Source: Deltaproteobacteria bacterium (lineage in GTDB: Bacteria > Myxococcota_A > JAADFL01). From it: DNA of 64,000 nucleotides. The stretch's first letter is position 1; each line of letters begins with the position of its first letter. Positions 44,538 through 54,599 of the stretch are shown one piece after another. The stretch is taken from assembly GCA_013152945.1 (NCBI GenBank), contig JAADFL010000167.1:1-64000 (forward strand), in the 5' to 3' direction. Under the pieces are notes generated by a model. That model was not told the origin of the DNA and ran no database searches. It saw only the letters and a program-made list of their open reading frames with translations. Position numbers and translations under genes: made by a program.

Positions 44538-46238
44538 CTAGAACTTCAAGTCCCTGGGCATCAAGACCTTACCCTTGATACAGGCGGCTATTCTCTTCCT
44601 TCCATCCTTATCCGGACCGGGAGGAATCTTCTTTGCCTCGTATTCCTTCAACACCTTTCGGGCCGTATCGCACCTGCCCGTGTACGCGAACAGCAATGCC
44701 TCGTTTTTCAATGGATCAGGGTAGTCCACGGCCAGTCCCGCAGCCTTTACCAAAAGGGTTTCGGCCTTCTTGTACCCGCCCTGAAGGGCAAACAGAACAC
44801 CCATGTTGTTGTATGCCTTTGCATTCCCGGGATCGAGCCTGATAGCCATTTTGAAAAGATCTTCTGCTGTAAAAAAATCTCCTGAATCCATGTAAGCCAG
44901 CCCCAGGTTATTGTATACTCTTGCCTTGTGGGGCGATGTCTTGAGGGTTGCTTCCCATAGAGAGAGGCGTGAGGAATAATCGGTATTTCTCATTATCGTG
45001 AGGTTGGCGAGAACAACACAGGTCCCGAAAGCACACAGTAAAACATACAATGCGTACCTTTGTTTCTTGAACCGCTCATCCAATGCTGCACAAAGCCCGG
45101 CTACCCCGACACCGAGCATTCCGGCGATTCCGGCCATTGGGAGATACAGCCTTCTTTCCACCATTGGATCTCTTATGGGAAGAAAGCTGGATGTGGGAGC
45201 CAGGGTCAGGATGAAAAAGAGCAGTCCGAAAGAAAAAAAAGAAAAAAAACGGCGCCTGATAAAGAAAAAAGCCAGAGACAAGGTCAGAATCAACAGTAGG
45301 GCGCCAAGCAACACTCCTTCCCCCATAATAGATGTCCGCCAAGCAAAATCATGATCTATGGAAAGCCGGCTGGGCCAGACCAGAATGGACAAGTAATTGG
45401 GAAACACTGCAAGCTGAGTCAGAAAATATACCAGGGAACCGGGGAGACCGCCCTTCTCCGGGTTCCCGATTCCACCGAGCAAGGTCAATCTCAACACCAC
45501 CAGGATCCACAACACCAGCCATTGCGGTATGTGCCATTTCAATGCCCGGTTCTTGAATCCTTTTCGTTGGAGAAACAATAGGTCAAGCAACAATAAAGCC
45601 GCAGGCAAGGTGGCTACAATCTCCTTTGCAGCCAAGCCCAAGATGTACACCAAACAAAGAACAAGGATCCACGGCCATTTTCTTTTCTTGTTCTCGGAAA
45701 TTTCAGATTCCGGAGCCTTTTTAAGAAAAATCAGCATTCCAAGCAAATAGAATGAAGTCGCAAGAGAAGAAGATCTTCCCACAATATAGGTTACGGCCTC
45801 GGTCTGAACAGGGTGGAGGAGGAAGACCATGGCCCCCAACAATGGAGCAAGTTCCACATATTGACCGAGCTTCTTTTCGTAATCAGATCTATGCCTTAAA
45901 AGCCAGGCAATCAAGATATAGACCATGAACGAATTTATAGTATGAATGGCCACGTTCACAAAGTGATAGGACCATGTACTATTGCCCGATACCCGCCAGT
46001 TCAATGCAAAAGTGAACAAAAGCAGGGCCCTGGCCGGATTGAAGGAAACAACCTGCCATGGCCGGGCCATATCTCTTATCAAAGGGTTTCTTTCAATATA
46101 ATGGATGTCATCGAAAACAAAAGGTGAGTTCATGCTATTGTAGTAAGTAAACCCGGCTGCAAGTACCAGGATGGCAAAAGCCGTCAACTCATGTTTCCTG
46201 ATTGTAAGAAAGCCTTTTATCTTCGGCAGGACCGGCAT
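44538..46238 (-). CDS. TMTC-like polytopic membrane protein with TPR tail
   Basis: 566 residues with about ten membrane helices followed by TPR units (from about 440: ARVYNNLGLAYMDSGDFFTA, AKAYNNMGVLFALQGGYKKA). The first loop carries the acidic pair FVFDDIHYIERNP, and HPVQTEAVTYIVGRSS is a further family mark. Proteins of this kind are similar to eukaryotic TMTC O-mannosyltransferases and are GT-C-fold enzymes using lipid-linked sugars; bacterial members are little studied. There is no clear ribosome-binding site before the ATG. It is convergent with the GT4 gene. Confidence 0.8.
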   Translation of the reverse strand: MPVLPKIKGFLTIRKHELTAFAILVLAAGFTYYNSMNSPFVFDDIHYIERNPLIRDMARPWQVVSFNPARALLLFTFALNWRVSGNSTWSYHFVNVAIHTINSFMVYILIAWLLRHRSDYEKKLGQYVELAPLLGAMVFLLHPVQTEAVTYIVGRSSSLATSFYLLGMLIFLKKAPESEISENKKRKWPWILVLCLVYILGLAAKEIVATLPAALLLLDLLFLQRKGFKNRALKWHIPQWLVLWILVVLRLTLLGGIGNPEKGGLPGSLVYFLTQLAVFPNYLSILVWPSRLSIDHDFAWRTSIMGEGVLLGALLLILTLSLAFFFIRRRFFSFFSFGLLFFILTLAPTSSFLPIRDPMVERRLYLPMAGIAGMLGVGVAGLCAALDERFKKQRYALYVLLCAFGTCVVLANLTIMRNTDYSSRLSLWEATLKTSPHKARVYNNLGLAYMDSGDFFTAEDLFKMAIRLDPGNAKAYNNMGVLFALQGGYKKAETLLVKAAGLAVDYPDPLKNEALLFAYTGRCDTARKVLKEYEAKKIPPGPDKDGRKRIAACIKGKVLMPRDLKF

Positions 46239-46294
46239 ATTATTTTGTGTACCACGCTAAACGAGTAACAGCAAGCTCCCCTGGGTTATAAACC

Positions 46295-47572
46295 TCAAAA
46301 AAGCAACTGTGCCTGCAGGATGGCCTTGAAGTCCCAATCCTGTTTTTCCAATTGCGTCACCCCGAATTGGATCTTGAGATTCGTGGACTGGGCCAGCCAC
46401 CACCAGTTCAGTCCCCCTAGAACAGTGAGGAGGTCGCCCTGGTCGCCTACACTCTTCAATGCTTCGAACCAGTCAAGACCAAACATGAGCTCGTACGCAT
46501 CATACCTGATTCCCGCCTCTGTAAAAAGGCCGACGCCTGTGTATAAGCCCGAATCTCCTGCATAGAAAGAATTGATTGCTGAAGTCTTGCTTCTTGAACC
46601 ATGGTCGTAATAGTACATGTTGACTTGGCCGCACAGCCCGACCAATCCCTCGTTATCGACCGGCATATCGAAGAACAAGTCCCCGGCAACGGCAAAGTAA
46701 TCTGTCCGGCTGCCTATCTCTCTTATTTTACCTGCCTGGGCTTGTTTCCAGGTAACGTTCAAGTCCCTTTGCCAGTCTGCGGAAAACCCGAATGAAAGCA
46801 CTTTACTGGGAGATATTATACCCTGGTCGGTCTGTTTTAGATATATACCGTCATAGAAGAAGCCCCCGGCTCCTGCATCACCGTCTGCATCAAAAATATT
46901 CAGTGCCAATCTGAAGGTGAGCCTCGGCCAGTCATGGGGATTGCGCGGATCCTTGATCTGGGACCAGGTCATCCTGTCCAGGGTCACGTTTTCAATTGAA
47001 GAATCACCATGCACACCGTTCAGCAGAGCCACCCTGTACTCCAGGAGCCTGTTCAACAGCAAGCCCCGGATCATCACACCGAAATCGCGCCATACCCGTG
47101 TGCTTCCCCTTGGATACTTGATCAGGTCAATGTGTTGATCCAACCCGTGAAGGGTAAAAGCTCCCTGCATGCCATGGTGTGAAAAAGGAACCAGGAGCAT
47201 TCCCGCGTTCACAATAAGCCAGTCCTTGATGTCGAATTCCGCCCACGCGTCCTGAATGAACATGTCGACATCAAGGTTGCCGTGCTTTCCAAAATTAGGG
47301 CTGCCGGTCTCCACGAAAAATTGAACCACATCATTCAACTTGCCGATGAACAAGAGCCGTGCCCGTCTCAAGAACAGATCCAGATCAATGCTCTTGCCTG
47401 AGGGTGCCTTGTTCGGCTCCAGGGTAGTCCATCCCTGTAGAAAGAGCGCCAACTTCAGGCTGGCTTCCCCTTTCTTGATTTCAACACCTGCAGCTTTTGC
47501 CCTGGCGGAATAGAAAAGACCTGTTACAGCAATGGCGACAACGAGCAAGGCAAAAACAGCGCGGGTTTTCAT
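46295..47572 (-). CDS. outer-membrane porin of phosphate-selective (OprO/P-like) type
   Basis: 425 residues from the ATG at 47572 (AAGGA eight bases upstream); the ATG at 47581 is an alternative. Signal peptide MKTRAVFALLVVAIAVTGLF... to about residue 28. The rest is alternating beta strands: LDLFLRRARLLFIGKLNDVV near residue 75 is the typical 'RRARL' start of the OprP group, and the last residue is Phe (AQLLF), as in outer-membrane barrels. It would let small anions or sugars cross the outer membrane. It follows the 250-residue exported protein gene after a short gap, so they may be cotranscribed. Confidence 0.78.
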   Translation of the reverse strand: MKTRAVFALLVVAIAVTGLFYSARAKAAGVEIKKGEASLKLALFLQGWTTLEPNKAPSGKSIDLDLFLRRARLLFIGKLNDVVQFFVETGSPNFGKHGNLDVDMFIQDAWAEFDIKDWLIVNAGMLLVPFSHHGMQGAFTLHGLDQHIDLIKYPRGSTRVWRDFGVMIRGLLLNRLLEYRVALLNGVHGDSSIENVTLDRMTWSQIKDPRNPHDWPRLTFRLALNIFDADGDAGAGGFFYDGIYLKQTDQGIISPSKVLSFGFSADWQRDLNVTWKQAQAGKIREIGSRTDYFAVAGDLFFDMPVDNEGLVGLCGQVNMYYYDHGSRSKTSAINSFYAGDSGLYTGVGLFTEAGIRYDAYELMFGLDWFEALKSVGDQGDLLTVLGGLNWWWLAQSTNLKIQFGVTQLEKQDWDFKAILQAQLLF

Positions 47573-47634
47573 AACGAACATCCTTTTTCGAACTGAATTA
47601 ATGGGAGGAGAATAACCAAGCATATTCTTATTTA

Positions 47635-48387
47635 CTATTTTCTTTCAATATACCCTATCTTGTATCCATAATCAGCCTTGCCTGTAAGCTCGAATTTTAC
47701 CCTGTCCCTGGCCTTCAAAAACCATCCCACCGTGTTCGCCCGGGTGTCGGAAGCTGTAAAATCAACCTGGTTTCCCTGCACGGCAATCGTTGGAGCTCCC
47801 TTTATCTTTCCATGAAGCCCTTTGAACGGGCCGGCCCTGGCTGTTCGAAGAATTTTTATTTCCAACAATACGAAAGGAAATCGTTTACCTCTTTTCACCC
47901 TGATAACTCTTCCGAGCAAGAGTTTCTTCTTATCCCTCATCATAAACTCGGACATGTCTGCACGCTTGCTCGCCCGAATAGATGATCCTGAATCCGTGTC
48001 CACCAACGCCAGGGCATCGCCGCCCAAACCGGAAAGTGCTGCAAAAGGATCGTCTTCTGTTGGGCCGATGAAAATAGTTGCCAGCCTCTTGTAAAGATCT
48101 TTGGGAGTCAAACCTGATATCAGAACAGTTCGGTCATCCACTACGGTTACCTGGGTATCAGCCAACTTACCCTTCAGGGCTGCTTGCACCTTCTTGGCAT
48201 TGGTCCCGGCTTTCAACGAAAACTGGACTTGGTTCTCTCCCGCGACCTTCCAGGATTGTGCCAGACCCGGAATCACTTCCCCATTTTGATTCAAGTTTAC
48301 CAGGTGTCTTCCCTTTGCCTGTGCAGGAACAGACAGAAAACCGAAAAAAAGCACGAAGGAAAGTAAAGTTAAAACAAGGCGCCGCAT
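47635..48387 (-). CDS. exported protein of unknown function
   Basis: 250 residues with a clear signal peptide (RRLVLTLLSFVLFFGFL, cleavage after AQA) and TTAAGGAGAAC before the ATG. The part LNQNGEVIPGLAQSWKVAGE followed by QVQFSLKAG is reminiscent of the 'PxLAxSW...F.L..G' segment of family 5 solute-binding proteins, but the protein is far too short to be one. The C-terminal half has basic strands (KKLLLGRVIRVKRGKRFPFV) and ends IGYIERK. No domain is assigned. It precedes the porin gene, with which it probably shares a transcript. Confidence 0.65.
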   Translation of the reverse strand: MRRLVLTLLSFVLFFGFLSVPAQAKGRHLVNLNQNGEVIPGLAQSWKVAGENQVQFSLKAGTNAKKVQAALKGKLADTQVTVVDDRTVLISGLTPKDLYKRLATIFIGPTEDDPFAALSGLGGDALALVDTDSGSSIRASKRADMSEFMMRDKKKLLLGRVIRVKRGKRFPFVLLEIKILRTARAGPFKGLHGKIKGAPTIAVQGNQVDFTASDTRANTVGWFLKARDRVKFELTGKADYGYKIGYIERK

Positions 48388-48641
48388 TATTTGTTCTCCT
48401 TAAAATAAAAAATCCTCGACCTGCCTTTCAGCCTGCAAAATCCTACTCGAGATTACCAGCAGGCTTGTTGATATTTGACGACGGAAAACGAAAAATAAAT
48501 CACAAGATTCCATTTCATTGTAAAATAAGTTAACTACCAACACAAAAAAGTCAAGGATAACCCGAAATATCAAAAAATCCCCGCTTGATTACAAAACCCA
48601 CAAGTTGTATTTGTGTCTCGCAAAAATGGAGGTCCAATACC
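48388..48641. other. 254-base divergent region
   Basis: A/T-rich gap between the leftward exported protein and the rightward TPR gene. On the minus strand TTTACA and GATTTA are 17 bases apart (weak). The rightward candidate is listed separately. No ORF was recognised. Confidence 0.4.
48585..48613 (+). promoter_or_regulatory. possible promoter of the TPR gene
   Basis: TTGATT (48585-48590) and TATTTG (48608-48613) are 17 bases apart, about 28 bases before the ATG at 48642. A moderate sequence match. Confidence 0.35.
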
Positions 48642-49778
48642 ATGGGATTGTTTAAACGTATATTGGGCAGGGATTTTGAAAAGCTCTCAAAGAGAGGAGA
48701 TGACATGTTGAAAGAAGGTCAGTTCGGTCTGGCAAAAATGGCTTATGAAGACGCACTAAAGTCATCAGACAAAGATACTGATCCGGATGCAGTGGAAAAA
48801 ATTCGAAACTCGTTGGACAAGGCAAAGACGGCGCTGGCAAAATCGAATTTTGAAGAGGCTGAAGGTCTTGTCCAGATGGGTGATTTCGAGGGTGCCCTCA
48901 AGCTATTGGACGTATGCCGGGAACTCCTGGACACAAACAGGAATTTCGATGAAAAATCAAGAAAGGATTTCGATAATCGCATGGAATCACTTGAAAACAT
49001 GGCAATCCAGGGGTTGGAGCAAAAACGCATGAAGCGCATGTCTTCAGCCGGCCTTGGACAGAATGCAGAGGCCGGGCCCGGGGCCGGGGACGAGGCTGAC
49101 GGGTTCGGGGATACGCAAGAGGACAGGTTCGAGATACTCCTGGGTTCCCTGCCTTTGGTCCAGGCCGAGGAATACAGGAGCCTGGGACAGGAGTTTGCAA
49201 GGGCCTACCTTCTCATGAACGAGGGAAACATGAATGAGTCCAGGCAGGTGATGGAGAAACTACTGGAAGAGAAACCAGGCAGCATCTATCTCCAGTATGA
49301 GGTTGCGAGGTTGAAGAGCCTGACTGGAGAACTGGAACCAGCCTCAAAGCTCTATGAAAAAATACTACAAGTCGAAGATGACATAGATCCGGAAGTAGAA
49401 CTCAAGGCTGTCCTGGAACTGGCTGATTGCAAGTCAAAGCTGGGACAACATGAAGCCGCAGAAGAAGATGTTCTCGCTGCACTGGCCGTGCATCCCGACC
49501 GAGTTGATGTAATGGTTTGGCTGGCCCGGATCCTGCGCAGGGCAGGCGAAACCGGGGATGCACTGGCTGCTGTAACAAAGGCCTTTAACATGGATCCCCA
49601 GGAAATTGCCTGTCACGCAGAGATGGCGCTTTGTCTGGATAATACAGGCAAAAGCGAAGATGCATCCGAGCATGCCCTCGCGGTAATTGCATCAGGTACC
49701 GGTGTAATGGACCTTGAGGAGAATGAGCTTAATCGGATATTGGAATTGGCTGGAGTACCCACCAAAGCCGGGCATTGA
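48642..49778 (+). CDS. TPR-repeat protein
   Basis: 378 residues from the ATG at 48642 with GGAGG nine bases upstream. No signal peptide, so it is cytoplasmic. An N-terminal part (FEKLSKRGDDMLKEGQFGLA, then KMAYEDALKSSD) and the C-terminal half (ASKLYEKILQVEDD, LADCKSKLGQHEAAEEDVLA, AFNMDPQEIACHAEMA) form TPR helical pairs, with an acidic, Gly-rich linker near 150-170. A scaffold role is likely; no partner can be named. It lies upstream of smc on the same strand, but smc appears to have its own promoter. Confidence 0.75.
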   Translation: MGLFKRILGRDFEKLSKRGDDMLKEGQFGLAKMAYEDALKSSDKDTDPDAVEKIRNSLDKAKTALAKSNFEEAEGLVQMGDFEGALKLLDVCRELLDTNRNFDEKSRKDFDNRMESLENMAIQGLEQKRMKRMSSAGLGQNAEAGPGAGDEADGFGDTQEDRFEILLGSLPLVQAEEYRSLGQEFARAYLLMNEGNMNESRQVMEKLLEEKPGSIYLQYEVARLKSLTGELEPASKLYEKILQVEDDIDPEVELKAVLELADCKSKLGQHEAAEEDVLAALAVHPDRVDVMVWLARILRRAGETGDALAAVTKAFNMDPQEIACHAEMALCLDNTGKSEDASEHALAVIASGTGVMDLEENELNRILELAGVPTKAGH

Positions 49779-49849
49779 ATTAATTAAAATTTCGCCCCCC
49801 ACATATAGTATATGTTCTGTTTTGAACCCCTTCTCGTCGTGGTTTTTAC

Positions 49850-49878
49850 TTTACAAAGAAAAAAAGCTCTAGTATTTA
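49850..49878 (+). promoter_or_regulatory. sigma70-like promoter of smc
   Basis: TTTACA (49850-49855) and TATTTA (49873-49878) are exactly 17 bases apart, placing a start near 49885 and a leader of about 55 bases before the smc ATG. Confidence 0.45.
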
Positions 49879-49939
49879 TTACCAAACGTTCCGGGGCAGG
49901 ACGTATTCACCGGTCGAATAGACCGGAACGGGCAGAAAC

Positions 49940-52900
49940 ATGAAAATTCGCGAATTGGAAATATGCGGCTTCAAGTCTTTCAAAGATTCGGTGAAACTCC
50001 TTTTCGACCAACCCATAACATGTGTTGTCGGTCCCAATGGCTGCGGCAAATCCAATATTGTGGATGCATTGCGCTGGTGTATAGGTGAACAGAGGCCTCG
50101 CATGCTTCGCGGCGAAAACATGGAAGACGTTATTTTTAATGGAAGCGAGAAACAAGGGCCCATGGGCATGGCCGAGGTAACATCCAGGTTCCTGGTCGAC
50201 GAAGGAGATGAACTACCTGATTCTCTGGCAGGATGCAGTGAGTTGGAGGTCACAAGGCGCCTGTTCAGGGACAAAGACACCGACTACCAATTGAACAGGA
50301 GTACGGTAAGACTAAGGGATATTACGGAACTTTTCCTGGGAACCGGCGCAGGAAAAAATGCATATTCCATAATCGGGCAGGGCCAGATAACCGCCCTTGT
50401 ATCTTCCCAGCCCGAGGAACGAAGAAATTTTGTGGATGAGGCGGCCGGAATAACCAAGTTCAAGGCAAGGCGTCACCAGGCTGAACTCAAGCTAAAGGCT
50501 ACATGGGACAACCTGGACCGCATAAACGACATCATCACCGAAGTAAAACGCAGTGTCATCTCCCTTTCGAGACAAGCAAAGAAGGCAGAGCGATATAAAA
50601 AAATAAAGGAAGATGTCCGAGAACTCGAACTCAAGCTGGCTGCAGGAACTTTCAAAGAACTTTCAATACAGGTCGAGAATGCCCGTTCCCGGGTCAACCT
50701 TCTGGCTTCAATGGAAAAAGATAAAACTTCAGATCTCGAGGATGCGGAAAGGCGCCTTGAAAATTACACGAACGAAGCAGAAAAACACGAGCAGGACCTG
50801 ACCATGGCCCAGGATGAACTTCTCCGCTTACAGGCCGAACAGGAACGGCTCTTAAGGATAGCCGGCCTTGGAGAACAGGAAATGAGCGCCCTGAATCAGA
50901 GAAACATGGAACGGGCCGGGGAGATCGAATCCTTGAAGCAAAGGCGCAAGGAGACGCACAGGGAATATGAAAGACTCAAAGAGACGGTACAGGCATTGTC
51001 CCAGCAAGCCGGGCAATTCGAAGACATGCTTGAAGAAAAACAAAAGGCATTGAGGGAAGTGACTCGAAAACAATCGGAATTGGCGGGAACTCTGGATGAG
51101 GCCCGCTCAAGGTTGCTCAAAATAGTAAGCACACTCTCTGAAAGCAAGAGCAGAAAGGCCGGCATCGAATCTCAGAGTGCTGCATTGAGGGCCAGGCTCG
51201 CAGCCCTGGAGTCCGAGAGAAGGGACATGGACTCCAGGATAGGCGACCTCAAGAGAAATAAAAAACATGCTCAAGAGCGCCTCGACGAAGTGAAGAATCT
51301 TCAAAAAGCGCTGAAACAAAGAATAAAGGCACAGGAACAGCTTCTCGAAGAACTTGCAGCAAACAGAATAACAGCCGAAGCACAGGTCATTGCCTTGAGA
51401 GAAGAACTGGGAGATAAAAGATCCAGACTCGTATCATTGAAAGAACTTCACAAGAGCTTCGAGGGCTTTGGCCGCGGTGTCAGATCGATCATGAGGGAGA
51501 AGAAAAAGCTCTTTGGCAACAGCCAGGGCTCGAGCCAGGAACAAGATGACGTTGAAGCGGGTAAAAAAATATACGGAGTCGTTGCAGACCTGTTCGACAC
51601 GCCCCCGAGGTACGAGGCCAGCGTGGCTGCCGTGCTTGGAGAAAGGCTTCAGAACGTCATAGTTGAAAGCCATAAAGAAGGGGTGGCAGCAATAGAATTT
51701 CTGAAAAAGGAAGCAAAGGGAAGGTGCTCATTCATTCCACTGGGAGTGAGAGATCCTGTGGACAGCCCATTTCCGCCAATGGGCGGGCATGGCATTGTAG
51801 GCCGCCTTATCGACCTTGTTTCCTGGCAAAAACCTTACGAGAAAATAGCCAGATACCTGTTAGGCGACGTGGTGGTGGTCGACAGCCTCAAGAATGCACT
51901 ATCGCTATGGAACGCCAATGGTTTCAGGAAGACCATAGTATCCCTTGATGGAGATGTAGTCGATCCCCTTGGTGCTGTCACCGGCGGCAGCGAAGACAGT
52001 CCGGGGAAGTCCATTCTCAGAAACAAGAGACTGATACGCGAACTTGAAAAGGAAGTGTCGAAACTCGATCAGCAATACAATCTCGCCAAGGAACAAAAAG
52101 AGCAATTGCACCAGAGGACATCCATTTTGGGCCGTCAGCTCGAAGAAATGCAAAAGACTTATCATGACAGGGAACTGGACCTGGTTTCAAAGGAACGGGA
52201 CCTGTCCATCATTACCGATGACCTAAGCCGGACCAAGGCCAGGAAAGATGAACTGGATATCGGTTCAATCCAGGTAAGGGAAGAGCTGGCGCGACTGGCA
52301 CAAGAGTTTGACGGCCTGGTCGCAATGATACACGAAGCAGAGGCGAACAAGCAGGTCCAGGAAAAAACAATTAAAGAAAATCATGGCCTTGCGGCAGGCT
52401 TGAAGATAAAGTTCGATGAAGTACAGGAGGCCCTCACATCGCTCAAGGTGAGATCGGCCGCGGTTATGGAAAAAAGGGAATCGGTAGTCAAGAATATCGA
52501 CCGGCTGGATCGCGAGTTCACAGCTATCGAGGAGAAACAGGAGAACTTGAGGCACGAGGTTGGAATAGCCAACCAAAAGAGCCTGGAACTGAAAAATGAT
52601 ATCATTCGCGCTCGGGAAGAAGAAAAGAAAATAGGCGCGGCGATATCGGACGCGAGAAATAAAATCAATTCATTGAAATCCATACGCGGGGAATCCGCAG
52701 CTCTGCGAAACACATTGGAAAACACTATCAAGGAGGCAAGGCTTCAAAGGGACAAGATCAACCTCGAACTCGGCGAGGAAAGGGTAAAGGCCGCCGAGCT
52801 GGAGGAGAGAATAAGAAATCTCGGCGAAAGGGTGAATGAACGTTACCAACTCTCACTGAAAGACGTGGAGGACAAATACGGGCAGGCAGACCCTCCCGGG

Positions 52901-53575
52901 GCAGACGCCCGTGACACCTTGCTCGTTCTCCGCCAGAAATTGGAGGCCATGGGAGAAGTCAATCTCACTGCCATAGACGAGTACAAGGAAGTCAGGGAGA
53001 GATATGATTTCTTGTCAGGCCAGCGAAATGACCTTGAAAAAACAATAGCCTCCCTGAAGCAAGCAATACAAAAAATGAACCGCGAGGCAAGAGAACGTTT
53101 CAGGACTACCTTTGCACAGCTCGATGAGCAGTTTAGAAAGGTGTTTCCACGTCTGTTCAACGGAGGCAGGGCCAAGCTGATCCTGACTGGAAGCGAGGAT
53201 GTGCTCGAAGCCGGCGTGGAAATCGTTGCACAACCTCCCGGCAAGAAATTGCAGTCCGTCACAATTCTATCCGGTGGAGAGAAGGCATTGACGGCAATTG
53301 CATTGTTGTTCGCTCTCTTTCAGGTGAAGCCGCCTCCGTTCTGTATTCTGGATGAGGTTGATGCTCCGCTGGACGATGCAAACGTTGACAGGTACCTGGC
53401 TCTCATAAAAGAGCTGTCCCAAAAAACACAGTTCATCCTGATTACGCATAACAAGATGAGCATGGAACTAGCAAATCGCTTGTACGGGGTAACCATGTCG
53501 GAACCCGGCGTATCACAGATTGTCTCGGTGGAACTCCGGCCTGGTGGAGAGCCTGAACTCCGGGAAGTTGGGTAA
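49940..53575 (+). CDS. smc: chromosome segregation protein SMC
   Basis: 1211 residues, the normal length. The N-terminal head has Walker A GPNGCGKSNIVDALRWCIGE and the Q-loop region IIGQGQI; two long coiled coils flank a hinge at about 530-680 (YGVVADLFDTPPRYEASVAA, VDPLGAVTGGS). The C-terminal head has the signature LSGGEKALTAIALLFA and Walker B FCILDEVDAPLDDANV. It forms the condensin-like complex with ScpA/ScpB, which are not in the window. The ribosome-binding site is weak (GGGCAGAAAC). Downstream genes for a lipoprotein, an outer-membrane barrel and ftsY are on the same strand. Confidence 0.96.
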   Translation: MKIRELEICGFKSFKDSVKLLFDQPITCVVGPNGCGKSNIVDALRWCIGEQRPRMLRGENMEDVIFNGSEKQGPMGMAEVTSRFLVDEGDELPDSLAGCSELEVTRRLFRDKDTDYQLNRSTVRLRDITELFLGTGAGKNAYSIIGQGQITALVSSQPEERRNFVDEAAGITKFKARRHQAELKLKATWDNLDRINDIITEVKRSVISLSRQAKKAERYKKIKEDVRELELKLAAGTFKELSIQVENARSRVNLLASMEKDKTSDLEDAERRLENYTNEAEKHEQDLTMAQDELLRLQAEQERLLRIAGLGEQEMSALNQRNMERAGEIESLKQRRKETHREYERLKETVQALSQQAGQFEDMLEEKQKALREVTRKQSELAGTLDEARSRLLKIVSTLSESKSRKAGIESQSAALRARLAALESERRDMDSRIGDLKRNKKHAQERLDEVKNLQKALKQRIKAQEQLLEELAANRITAEAQVIALREELGDKRSRLVSLKELHKSFEGFGRGVRSIMREKKKLFGNSQGSSQEQDDVEAGKKIYGVVADLFDTPPRYEASVAAVLGERLQNVIVESHKEGVAAIEFLKKEAKGRCSFIPLGVRDPVDSPFPPMGGHGIVGRLIDLVSWQKPYEKIARYLLGDVVVVDSLKNALSLWNANGFRKTIVSLDGDVVDPLGAVTGGSEDSPGKSILRNKRLIRELEKEVSKLDQQYNLAKEQKEQLHQRTSILGRQLEEMQKTYHDRELDLVSKERDLSIITDDLSRTKARKDELDIGSIQVREELARLAQEFDGLVAMIHEAEANKQVQEKTIKENHGLAAGLKIKFDEVQEALTSLKVRSAAVMEKRESVVKNIDRLDREFTAIEEKQENLRHEVGIANQKSLELKNDIIRAREEEKKIGAAISDARNKINSLKSIRGESAALRNTLENTIKEARLQRDKINLELGEERVKAAELEERIRNLGERVNERYQLSLKDVEDKYGQADPPGADARDTLLVLRQKLEAMGEVNLTAIDEYKEVRERYDFLSGQRNDLEKTIASLKQAIQKMNREARERFRTTFAQLDEQFRKVFPRLFNGGRAKLILTGSEDVLEAGVEIVAQPPGKKLQSVTILSGGEKALTAIALLFALFQVKPPPFCILDEVDAPLDDANVDRYLALIKELSQKTQFILITHNKMSMELANRLYGVTMSEPGVSQIVSVELRPGGEPELREVG

Positions 53576-53752
53576 AGCCGCCTCCCAAAGCGCATACTTC
53601 CGGATCTCGAAGCAATTGGAACACGGAGTTGTATATCGAGTTGGAAGCAGGTTCGGGGTTGCATATTCCCTTGTGGATCTTTGTTTTATATTCGTGCAAT
53701 ACTGTTTCCTGCTTTACAATGCCCGCGGCAACGGCGGGTTGTGGAGGCGTAA

Positions 53753-54586
53753 ATGCATACAAGAATGCATGTACACAAAAGAAGCACTTCCCCGGCGAAT
53801 TCAATCATTCCTTCCATAATTTCTTCAATCACCACCGCCATCCTTTTCATCTTCATTAGTGGATGCGGTTCCTTGGAGTATTCCAGGCCCGGTAATGTGC
53901 CTGGTGGAAACGTGACTGTTCACCTGCGCTGGATGGACCAAGATACGTTCGGCCCCAAGCTTTCACTCGTTCCTGTCTATTACAGGTTAAGACTGGTTGT
54001 GGACTATCCCGAGAATCACCAAAAGGAGGCTTCCGCCCGAATGGACCTGGTGGACGTCGACGCTCCCCCGGGGGACAGCCTGAGTACGGATGTTGAAGCC
54101 GGACTTGCGAGGATCTTTCACGTCGCATCATACGAAACAGGCAGCTTGCTCCCTTCGTACATGGGAACGGCTGTAAGTGACATTACGGGCGACAAAGACG
54201 AGGTTACTATATCCATGGAACCGTTTCCAAACGGCGTTGCAACAAAGCCAATCGTATCACTCGGGGGTAATATAAAAACTCTGGCAGGCAACCTTGTAAG
54301 CCTGACAGTCAAGGCCGCAGACCTGGACCTTTCCACCATGTCCATGAAATGGAAGGTTGAAAGGGATTCGGAGCTGTTAAAAGATCTGGCTACGCTGAAC
54401 CGGGGCAAGCTTGAATTCAATCCGCCGGGGCCTGGAACATACGTTGTCGAGCTCGCGGCCCAGGCTCAGGGCGAAGAAAGCGAGCCTGCGTTCTCCGTGG
54501 TCGAGGCCTTGGATTGCAACCAGGCCGGTCAAGACCTGGAGTGCGACCAGGGCCTTACGTGCAACAATGAAGGCATGTGCAAGTAG
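53753..54586 (+). CDS. lipoprotein with Ig-like part and Cys-rich tail
   Basis: 277 residues; GGAGG five bases before the ATG. A long basic N-region precedes a hydrophobic stretch ending in the lipobox FISGC (Cys at about 38). The middle is beta-rich (VTVHLRWMDQDTFGPKLSLV), and about 170-255 has a cadherin/Ig-like look (LAGNLVSLTVKAADLDL, then PPGPGTYVVELAAQA). It ends with a Cys-rich unit (DLECDQGLTCNNEGMCK) like those in the von Willebrand protein. It is followed after 13 bases by the barrel protein gene, so the two may form an outer-membrane pair. Confidence 0.72.
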   Translation: MHTRMHVHKRSTSPANSIIPSIISSITTAILFIFISGCGSLEYSRPGNVPGGNVTVHLRWMDQDTFGPKLSLVPVYYRLRLVVDYPENHQKEASARMDLVDVDAPPGDSLSTDVEAGLARIFHVASYETGSLLPSYMGTAVSDITGDKDEVTISMEPFPNGVATKPIVSLGGNIKTLAGNLVSLTVKAADLDLSTMSMKWKVERDSELLKDLATLNRGKLEFNPPGPGTYVVELAAQAQGEESEPAFSVVEALDCNQAGQDLECDQGLTCNNEGMCK

Positions 54587-54599
54587 GAGGTTAAACATC

